Shown here piece by piece: positions 1 through 9,800 of a stretch of DNA of 64,000 nucleotides. The stretch comes from Branchiostoma floridae (Eukaryota > Chordata > Leptocardii > Amphioxiformes > Branchiostomatidae), in assembly GCF_000003815.2 (NCBI RefSeq), contig NC_049988.1, forward strand, positions 2,566,168 through 2,630,167, in the 5' to 3' direction. Position numbers and translations under genes: made by a program. Each line of letters opens with the position of its first letter. Position 1 is the stretch's first letter. Under the pieces are notes generated by a model. The model ran no database searches and had not been told where the DNA came from. It worked only from the letters and a program-made list of their open reading frames with translations.

Positions 1-204
1 ACGGGAGTGTTATTTTCCGATAGATATCAATTTTAGGAAGTAATAAATACATACTACTTCACATCATACGATAAAGTACCCAGTTACTCCACGTGCCTCA
101 AAAGCATTCAGTCTTCTACTAAACTCCCCAAGTATCCGCTAATTGAATTAATCCTATGGCTGAATACAATGCAAAATTTTTAGGTAAGGTTACAAAGCTA
201 ATTT

Positions 205-290
205 CAGGGGCGCTAAGAAAGACACGTCTTATTATGTGTTCTTTGATATCCTGTGAACAATTGACCTTCTTGGTTTGCTAAGCGCCCCTC
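205..290. mobile_element. Possible 86-base miniature inverted-repeat element
   Basis: The left end AGGGGCGCTAAGAAA faces the right end TTTGCTAAGCGCCCCT as an inverted repeat of about 14 bases. The outer sequence resembles hAT-type ends. Target-site duplication is not clear. Confidence 0.4.
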
Positions 291-1456
291 ATTTATGCCG
301 AAATTATTCACGATAAAGGAAGCGTCTACACGTATAGGGAATGCATTGGTAGGGTCTGCATGGGTTTAGTGAGTGTCATATTGTTTTACAAAACACACAT
401 CGCGTAATTTATCCCAAGGTGAATTCCACAAAATTCGGCTGATTATGTATTCATTGACACATTATCTATTGGAAACATCACGCCCTTCTGGAGTGGAATG
501 TCCCTTTAAGCGAAAGCAGGCCAAACTGAACAACAAAAAATCGTTTTTCCTTAAACTGTGTGTGTGTGTGACATCGACCCAAACATGCAAAAAGAGTTTT
601 ATGTCTACGGTTGCTGGTTGCCTTAGAAACGGCAATTGCTCATTTAGTCATTTAGTGAAGGCACATAGAGTCCATTCCAAGACACCGTGCGGATGTTTGT
701 TGCCATTGTTTAGAATTGATTTGAAAGTTTTGTAGTTATATGTCTAGGACATTTGATACTTCAGAAATATTTTAACACTGTTTCAACTTCATAGACACTT
801 CCCTGGCCCTGTAAAACTTTGAAAATATTCATGGTATGGAATTGGATACTTCTAATAGTTTCTAAATAATGATAACAGCATTCTACCATTATTTACCATT
901 TTCTACCATTTTTTTGTAAATGGTTTAGTGGGCTGAGAAGATAGCAATTCACACATCCTTGCAAAGTATGGTTGGGTGCCATGCAACAATGGCCCACCAC
1001 AAAGGATCCACCAGTGCCCAGCAGTGAAATCTAAAAATATACAGATGCAACAATAGGGCTTACTTTTATGGGAGCAATAAACTAATTTTACCATTTGGCA
1101 AAGTTTACAAATATTTGTAAATATTTGTAAATGTGAAATAATCACACAGCAATTTTAAAATTATTCTAAATAAAGATATTTTTGTACAGTTGCTTTCAAA
1201 ATATCTCTAAAATATTCAAAGGAATTCAAATATATGAGAATTTTCTTAGTCAATTTTTTTAAAAGGATTGAATTATTGTGGCTCAGATATTCTTTTATTC
1301 AAAATAATTCAGACTAATTACAAATATCACCTAAAAACCCTCATGGTGACTTGGAATGGACTTTGGAATCCTCTAACTATTTTTTTTTATATTCTAACAT
1401 ATGTTGTTTGTTATTATATACAAGAAAAATGTTATAAAGTTTTGCTTAGAATGTTT
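291..1456. other. AT-rich DNA with no supported feature
   Basis: Open frames here are short, mostly start at GTG or TTG, and have no domain similarity or splice context. Either upstream intergenic DNA or an intron of gene 1. Confidence 0.5.
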
Positions 1457-2651
1457 TTAAAGTGAGGTGAATCGGATGTTTCAAGTGTTTTGGTATATTT
1501 CCAAATAATTTGCGGCCTTTAGCACAGGTTCCTGCATATAATTTAGTTGAAAGGTTAAATCAACTTGTGTATATATGTTCTATATCAATTTGTAGAAAGA
1601 TATTTCAAATGCGCTTTTAAAACACTATTCTTATTAAGAGTAAATGTCTGTAAGGATCAAACAATGGTGGCAAAGGTCAAAAAATAGATTTGGCTCATAT
1701 TTTGCACAGTGATAGTACTTGGTCCACAACCCCTCAAAATAGCTTTCTTTTAGATCAAAACTCCTTGTTGCCATGGTAACGGGCCAACAAAGTTTTCTGG
1801 CCATTTTCCCACTTTGAACATGGCTAAAATTCAAAATTTTGCCAAACGCAAAAAAGTGGCCTACTTCCAGGGACAACCACGTGACTAAACGTCACGATCT
1901 AAAACTCTTCAAGCATTTATTAAATAGACAATACATAGATCTCTCTTTGACAATAAGTTGAGTTAGAATTCTGTTTTATTTTGTCACATGTAGTACTTTG
2001 AACATGACTAAAATTCACAATTTTCGTCAAACGCAAAAACTGGCCTACTTTTGAGGACGACCACGTGACACCAAGCAAGACCCAAGCTTTGCAAGAATGC
2101 ATTTGATAGATATATCAATCATCTATATAGGGTACAAATTTCAAGTCAAAAAAATTACCAGCTCGGCACTTATGGCGTTACAAAGTTGGGCCAAAAATTA
2201 CGTTATTTTGAAGCTTGAAACATTGTATTGTTTTGATGCTGCCCAAGAACTCAATTTTATCTCGTTGGAAATTTCACAACAATTTCTAAAAAGCCAAAAC
2301 GTTGGTCTATTCAGATCTTGTTTTGTTTTGACGATACAATAAAAGGTGTTGGAGTGACAATGCCGTAAAGTATGCCGATTTCCGTGTTTTTGAGATGCGG
2401 AAATTGGGGATAATGGCCAGAAAACTTTGTTGGCCCGTTACCATGGCAACAAGGAGTTTTGATCTAAAAGAAAGCTATTTTGAGGGGTTGTGGACCAAGT
2501 ACTATCACTGTGCAAAATATGAGCCAAATCGATTTTTTCACCTTTGCCACCATTGTTCGATCCTTACAGACATTTACTCTTAAATGTCGTAGTAGAGCAT
2601 AGATGAAATATTACAACTCGTCATATTAAAACATCTGCTTCACCTCACTAT
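1457..2651. mobile_element. Foldback element with about 174-base inverted arms
   Basis: 1634-1808 is closely matched in reverse complement by 2411-2584, so the same frame (MARKLCWPVTMATRSFDLK) reads out of both arms on opposite strands. A weaker inverted match lies further out near 1457-1490 and 2625-2651. The centre holds a 75-base direct repeat (1811-1885 and 1995-2069). No transposase is visible, so it is non-autonomous. Confidence 0.7.
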
Positions 2652-2844
2652 AAGATAACCACAGAAAATATTAGGAAAATCAAATTTCTGAGTTAGCCCG
2701 AGTTTCCAACAAAGTTTTTTGCTGTTTTTTTACAGACATGATCTCTCAAAATTCAAAGTAATTAAATTTTCAAACATTATCTAATTAAAACATATATACA
2801 GCTTTCATGTTATGACAACATGTAACATGGATTTTTCTTTTCAG

Positions 2845-2876
2845 GTACGGCTCTTGGCCCCAATCATTTGCGTTTG
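2845..2876 (+). CDS. Candidate upstream micro-exon of gene 1
   Basis: A pyrimidine-rich tract ending CTTTTCAG is followed by 32 bases and then a donor GTGAGT. If used, it ends one base into a codon, which matches the phase-1 acceptor at 3412, and the joined residues read YGSWPQSFAFG before the F-type domain. It would enter with two bases borrowed from a further upstream exon. It is very short and has no homology support, so it may be chance. Confidence 0.25.
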
Positions 2877-2929
2877 GTGAGTATCAGCGCAAGCCAACTC
2901 GATGTTTCTAAAAAAAGGGAGAGTATCGT

Positions 2930-3173
2930 TAAGTAGCGAAGAGTAGAGTAGAGTAGAGTAGGGTAGAGTAGAGTAGTGTAAAGTAGAGTAGTGTAGAGTA
3001 GTGTAGAGTAGAGTAGAGTAGAGTAGAGTAGTGTAAAGTAGAGTAGAGTAGAGTAGAGTAGAGTAGAGTAATGTAGAGTAGAGTAACAGTAGAGTAGAGT
3101 AGAATAGAGTACAGTAGAGTACAGTAGAGTAGTGTAGTGTAGAGTAACAGTAGAGTAGAGTAGAGCAAAGTAG
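2930..3173. repeat. GAGTA pentanucleotide microsatellite
   Basis: About 240 bases of near-uninterrupted GAGTA/TACTC units with small GTGTA and AACAG variants. Translations rich in Leu-Tyr-Ser-Thr are artefacts of this repeat. It lies in the DNA just upstream of the first certain exon of gene 1. Confidence 0.95.
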
Positions 3174-3179
3174 ACAACC

Positions 3180-3300
3180 ATGCCAATGTGAGTTTTTTTT
3201 TATATTCTAAAACCTAAGTAGCTGATTATTGACAGCCTCTTAGATAGGCAGTCTAAATACCGAGACTAAGTCCTACTGGCACATTCATTAGATTTGAAGA
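3180..3300. repeat. Dispersed repeat fragment, also at 28200-28320
   Basis: The phrases ATGCCAATGTGAGTTTTT, GACAGCCTCTT and CAGTCTAAATACCGA recur in the same order near 28210-28315, with about 30 bases missing here. Family unknown. Confidence 0.6.
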
Positions 3301-3411
3301 CAACACTAATATCTACCATTGAACTATACCCAATCACATAAAATCACATGAAATTCATAGCCTGGTGAATAAATAGTAAATGAATAATTTGTATTCCAAA
3401 AATACCCGTAG

Positions 3412-3598
3412 GTGTCAATATCGCCTTGAGGAAGCAAGCGTTTCAAACAAGCACTGGTGAGGGTGGCGATGCCGGTCATGCCGTTGACGGGAAAATCACA
3501 ACCACCTTTTCCCAAGGCTCCTGTTCACACACAGCGAATGGGGGGGAGGCTAATCCAACCTGGTGGGTGGATCTCGGCCAATCTTATGTTGTTCGCAG
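3412..3598 (+). CDS. Gene 1 exon: N-terminal half of F-type lectin (FTP/fucolectin) domain
   Basis: Acceptor CCGTAG, phase 1 in; donor AG|GTACGT, phase 2 out. The translation starts VNIALRKQAFQTST and contains AVDGK and WWVDLGQSYVV, the typical opening of eel-fucolectin/tachylectin-4 type domains. The SCSH motif supplies the histidine that in this family helps bind fucose. The arginine pair at the junction is completed by the next exon. Confidence 0.88.
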
Positions 3599-3844
3599 GT
3601 ACGTATATATGTATATATCTACAGTATGTTTATATATCAGACACTTCAGTAAATATGCAAAACACCAACGTGCACACATACATGTGAACTTGTACTACCT
3701 CTGCATAAGAACTTCCTGGTCATTTTGGCCTCTTTACGTGGTCATTTTTGCAACTGAACCACGCTTTAAGAATTCTGTCTATATAGTAGCCAACATGTCT
3801 ACTGCGGCCACTTTCTTCACTTTAAACTGGTGCAAGTGTGTGTA

Positions 3845-3886
<42 letters not shown>

Positions 3887-6800
3887 CGCACTTAATGATT
3901 ACCAGCATTTGTATTTTTAGCATGAAGTGCATGTAAAATTTGTTTTTACTGAACGATCTGCACGTATCTGTATGTATATATTATAGCGTTCCCATGTGGT
4001 AATCGCTTAAACTAGCTTTATAAAGATAACACAGTAATATCAATTGCATCATAGTTTTTAAGTGATTTGAAAATCACAGATCGTACGCGTACGACTGCTA
4101 GTCAATATTGTAAACACAGATCGTCTCTGTAGTCAAAGTTATTCGTATCTTGTGTTGTCTGTATAACGTCGTTCGAAAAACAGACCTCACGTATCGGTAA
4201 GCGTAACGCTGTTGTTGCATGTTGTATTGTTACCAGGGCTAACCCTTGATAATAGCCTTCGGCTAGTTGGTTAGACCTGGCTATGTTTCTCTCTATACAG
4301 GCAAATAAACCAAATCAGATCAGAATCTGTATTTCTTTCTTCTACATTAGATAAAAAATTATTGTAAATCAATAATTCGTAAAGGAAGAGCTACAAATGG
4401 AAGTTCTTATATTGTTAGCAGTAATAGTGACTGTGTCTGTGTTAACATGTAGTGTTCCGCAATATGTGTATAAAATCTAAGTGCCATAATGATTGTTCTG
4501 TTCCCAACATATACAGAGTAGTCATCACCAACCGCCGGGACTGTTGCTCCGATCGACTCAACCCCTTCAACATCCACATCGGGGATTCCGCCCAGGTCAC
4601 CACGAACCCCCAGTGTGGAGGGGACCATAACATCGCGCTGAGTCTGTCGGCCATGTCCGTCACATGTCCGGAAATGCGCGGACGCTATGTGGGCATCCAT
4701 CTTTCCGGAGCCTCCAGAATACTGACCCTGTGCGAAGTCCAAATATTTGGTGGTAAGCATTTATTAGATATAGTTCACATGGTTAAAAGTTTGTCATATT
4801 TGTTTCCGCCATACGGTAGGTATGAATTGGTCATAAAGATCTAGGAGGATAAGATTTCACGTCTGCCATCGTTCGGTTAGAAACGGGAAATATCTGCATT
4901 TATTTCTACGCAGTAAGCAGCAAGCTTTTGTGATATCAGGTTTTTGATTTAGTCAGAATACGTCAGACGAGTGAAGTGAAGTGAGGACGTCAGAATACCG
5001 GCGTTAACGTATGGTTAACAGTAAGGATATAAATGAAAGATACATATCGAATCCTCTACCGCATCTGCAAAAATAACGTATATCGTAATTTTTAATCCAA
5101 AATGGTCCTTAATCAATTGGATCTGAAATTTATGATACATATCAGACCAGCCCATATATGATCGTATCCTTGATACCACCTTAACATTGTCGACGATCTT
5201 CGGACGTCACAGGAATGTCGGCTGATTTTAAGATCGATAATAATTATCACTATATCTACAAATGATCGTGTGGAAGCTTTCCTTACGTTCGGGGGATAAT
5301 AAAATCAGGCAGTGTTGTATTTTGATGTTGATTAAACTTTGAACTTATTAAAGAATTTCAAAACATTACACCCATTACCCGTTGTTCATGCCTTTTTTTG
5401 TTGATTTTGTGCAGATCTTGATGAATGTACTGATGGTACTGACAACTGCAGCCCACAAGGCTCTACTTGTACCAACACACCCTCGAGTTTCACCTGTGCT
5501 TGTGACGCAGGCTATTCCGGCGACGGCGTGACCTGTACTGGTATGAAAGTATTCTGTAACCTTTGCACTGAAGGTGGCATTTTTGGTGTTTTTGGGGCAC
5601 TTTTGGCGCTGTGTGTCCGGAACGATACGCGCGATTGCGACGATTTTTGGTGCATGGGTGGGGGGTTGTTGCCTGTTGCCTAGGATTGACTTTGGGCCTT
5701 GTCGCGTTTGAACTTGACACGGCAGGTCGAATTTTGTGTCCGGGAGGGGTGTTTCCGGAGTTATATCTTCTGAACGGCTGGTGCTGGCGCGATGATATTT
5801 GGCACATGTGTCGGTGGTGGCTGAATAATGCTCAATTTTGATTTTGGCGCCCTTGGTGCTTGAACTTGACATTTTAGGTTACCTTTTGTGCGGGCACGGG
5901 GCGTGCGCTGTATCTCCGGAACGCAAGGTGCCATTGTGTTGCCATTTGGTACGTGAGTTGTTTGTGGTGTCCTGGTGGTCAGGTTTGATTTTGGGCCTCC
6001 TAGTGCTTGAACTTGATACTGTATAGGTTGACCCTGTTTTAGTGTGGTTGGGGCATCCTCCCAATATCTGCTTGGTTTTAAAACAGATTATGGTTGGGTG
6101 TAGACCATCATCTGGCGNNNNNNNNNNNNNNNNNNNNNNNNNNNNNNNNNNNNNNNNNNNNNNNNNNNNNNNNNNNNNNNNNNNNNNNNNNNNNNNNNNN
6201 NNNNNNNNNNNNNNNNNATTTCCCGGCACAAGAGAACATAGCCAACGTTGCAAATCGTAGACCAACGCCCCCCCCCCCCTCTCTCCAAAAAACAGCCCCG
6301 TTCCGAAGACTGCAACGTAGTCTACCGTTTACTAAGGTTTATCTGGAATCGTGAACTTACTTATTGTAAGAAAGAAGAATAGAATAGAATAGACGAAATG
6401 ATAACACAGCATTATATATATATATCAAACGGATGCAAAAGAAACATTTTTGTGATCCAATAATGTACGACTGTAGAGGAGGATGCTGAGTCTGAATCGA
6501 GCGCCATTAGTCATCTTCTTCTTTACTCAAAGAAAATCGACACAGCAGAGGTACAGTTGAACTAAGTATTTGAGACACGATGATTGTTTGTGATGAACAA
6601 AAAAAAACTCTCTACTGTTAGCCAGGCAAAATGCAAATCAAAAAGCAGATTGCACCAATNNNNNNNNNNNNNNNNNNNNNNNNNNNNNNNNNNNNNNNNN
6701 NNNNNNNNNNNNNNNNNNNNNNNNNNNNNNNNNNNNNNNNNNNNNNNNNNNNNNNNNNNTAAGACTGAGTATGCGAGGGAAGGGTCATAAAAGTATGACA

Positions 6801-9800
6801 AATACCGTCTACGTCATGTAATGTTCTAATAAATCTTTGAACATATAACGTTACCATTGTTAACATAGGAAGACACATATTAGAGTGAAAGCTTGTAGCT
6901 GTGTTTTAGGTTATACCTTCAGTGGTGAATTCGGATGCCGTAAGCTTTTTTTTTAACCATCTTATTGCAGATATCGATGAATGTGCCAATGCCAACGGTG
7001 GTTGTGAGGGAACGTGCACCAACAACGGGGGAAGCTTCGTCTGTTCCTGTGGGGCTGGTTTTGTCTTGAATGCCGATGGACTTAATTGTGATGGTCAGTT
7101 GTTTTCCTCGAAACTTGAAGAATAAGGTCGATATAAGAAGTTACCCATGTGCGAAAGAACGTGTAAAGTACGTAATATATGGTAGAAAACGAAACACATT
7201 TTATTTCAAACTGCCTCGTCTATGATCAAGAGAGAAAAGAGCTCTTAAAAGAAGCCACCAAATTCTATCCTAATATATCCACGTTTACAGACAAAAAGAA
7301 AACTACTCTCCTTTTAACGTCGCGAAACCCATACATTACAGAAAAGTGGGATCTCTCGTATTTCACTGTCTCAGAAAAAGAGGTCAAACCCCATAAGTTA
7401 GTTATAAGTTAGACTAAAGTAGTCGCTTTCTACACTGTTTACCATTATTTGTCCTTATTTGGCACTTGCAATTAGCCCTCGAGCAAGAATTTTTAATAAA
7501 TTTATAGTATTTATTTAAGGTATTCATACATAACATTTATGGAACGCTGTTAAGTTTTGTTTTTCTTATATTGCTTATAGAAGCATCACCATTTAGATTT
7601 ATTTAGTGTGCAAATAAATTTTGATTTATGATAAGACCTAAAGTAGATACTTTTGCCAAAAGCATTTCAAATTAGATCTTTTTTTATTACAGATGTCAAT
7701 GAATGTGACAGTGGCAACGGTGGATGTTCACAAACGTGTACGAACAACCGAGGAAGCTTCGTCTGTTCCTGTCGTCACGGTTATTCTTTGAATGCTGATG
7801 GCCTGAACTGTGATTTGGGTGAGTAGGTTTGGTTTGGTTTGTTAACGCATGTTGTTGGTAAATACATCAATGATGCCTTCACTACTCCACTCACTTACAG
7901 GGATGAGTGGAGTGTCGTCACTCGGGGAGGTCACGTCTTCAGACGGAGCAGCTCTCATCGGATGTTTCGACCCTCATCCGTTACATCCTCCTTCTGCCGG
8001 GTCCAGCAGTGGTGGCCAACCCACTACTCGTCCGCTCCTCCCGGCTTCCAGCTAACTTCCCCCTTTCCTACACAGCCAACATGAGACAGCCTCTGCTGTT
8101 TCCCCTATCCTTCGCACTTCATTCTTCCTTCAGCTACCATGCTCTCGCCTGCTGCTCTTTCTGTTGCAGGACGACGACTCTTCTCACCCTCTCTAACAAA
8201 CGCCATAGCTGGCACGCGTTTCATCTCCACGTGGCGTTTTTTCCTCCTCTCTACTTAAGTATTTCTAGGATGCTAGCAATGGTCGACAACACCTTGTCAT
8301 GACGCCACCGGTACCTGTGCTGGGAGCTTGAAAGAATACGAGACATTGTTCCTCATGCAACTGTGTCCTAACTTACCATCTCTCTCCAGTTACATTCTCT
8401 CTCAATACTTTCATCCCTTTCTATCTAGATCTACTGTTTCTGTATCTTCATTGTCTTGTCAACAATTACAATATATATAGTTTATATTTTCAACAAAAGA
8501 CATAAACAGCTGTTTTTTATGATAAGTATATTGCAAATTCTTGCTCGATTGCTAATGACACCCCAGACAGAGGGATTGTTTCAGCATAGAATGCTTAGTT
8601 CAGTTTTTTTGAAATCTTGAACGTTATGAAACCCCAGATTGCGGTGTCCTGTACCCTGGCCTCCTACCAGCCAGCAATTTTGGTGTCTACGGGGGCAAGT
8701 GCTTCTGGTCCTCCAATGGCCGACGACCACACAACCAACGGTTGACCTACTCGGCGGCCCTACAGGCTTGTCAAGGTCACGGCGGCACACTGATCATGAT
8801 CAAGGACCACGCCACCCAAACAGCCATCCTGGACCATCTGAAGGTGAAGAGTGTCAAGGGCCGGAAGGAAAGGTAAATCTGATCTCGATATTTTTTTTTT
8901 TTTTTGGCATCCGTCTGTCTCGGAAGACAATGGTAGGCGGACGGGTTTAAGGCGACCCGTCTGCCTGGCCTGCACTTGGGTTTTTAAGGTGAAGGAGGGG
9001 TGTGCACGTCCTTCTCCACCCTCTCGTCCACTGGCGCACTAGTCCTACAGGGGCAACTGTATGCAACGTGTAAGACGGCCCCAGCAGATGCAGGTTTGTT
9101 GTTTGGAGTTTCCGTCTCCTAGAAGGATTTCCGACCAAGGATGCAAGGGGTTCCTCCTACCCCTGACTCATGTGTCATGGCGGGTGCGTCATGCCCGAAC
9201 ATGCCCCTATGGCCTGTCGCCACCACAAAGGCCTGTCACTGCCACTGTACTAGCCGCAGCTATGTACTCATTTACACCTGAATTAGGTGAGGAAAGTCGT
9301 GTAAAGTTCCTTTCCCAAGGGCACAAGACCGGTGACACGGCAAGCGGATTTGAACCCCGGACCTCTCGGACCTGAGACCAACGCGCTCCCGATCGTGCCA
9401 CGCTGTCCCACATCTCGATATACATAATACATAAATTCAGTAACTTTCAACATCCTAAACATAGCACAACCATTCCACAAAAAAACAGTAACTCAGCGTG
9501 TACAATAGAGTCAAAAGAGAGTGCTGTTGAACTCAGCTAGTGCACCCTATATCCTTTATAATGCTATAACACATTTATGTATACCCAAATTCATAAATAT
9601 TTATTTTGTATGTCGGCAGGTGTTGAAAAGACAAAGTTTAGAGTCAAATTTGCGCCCCCTAGTGTGTGACATTGGTACTGCATCAGAACTTCGAGTTTTG
9701 CATTTTTTGACCTTGACATGCTATGGTCTTGTTGTAGGAGGTTTTGGATGGGACTGGACGACCTTAACGCTGAGAACACTTTCCTCTGGAATGACGGGAC

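Noticed and set aside
2864-3186. Leu-Tyr-Ser-Thr-rich frames
   Set aside because: Direct translation of the GAGTA microsatellite.
5375-5872. Minus-strand 165-codon frame over EGF exon 1 and its intron
   Set aside because: Antisense shadow of the EGF exon and the 147-base repeat, with no domain.
8639-8950. Alternative frames over the first CTLD exon
   Set aside because: They are out of phase with the supported exon and run into the SINE.
9340-9411. Functional tRNA gene on the minus strand
   Set aside because: A and B boxes are present, but it continues into a SINE body with an A tail and a target duplication and does not fold as a full cloverleaf by eye.
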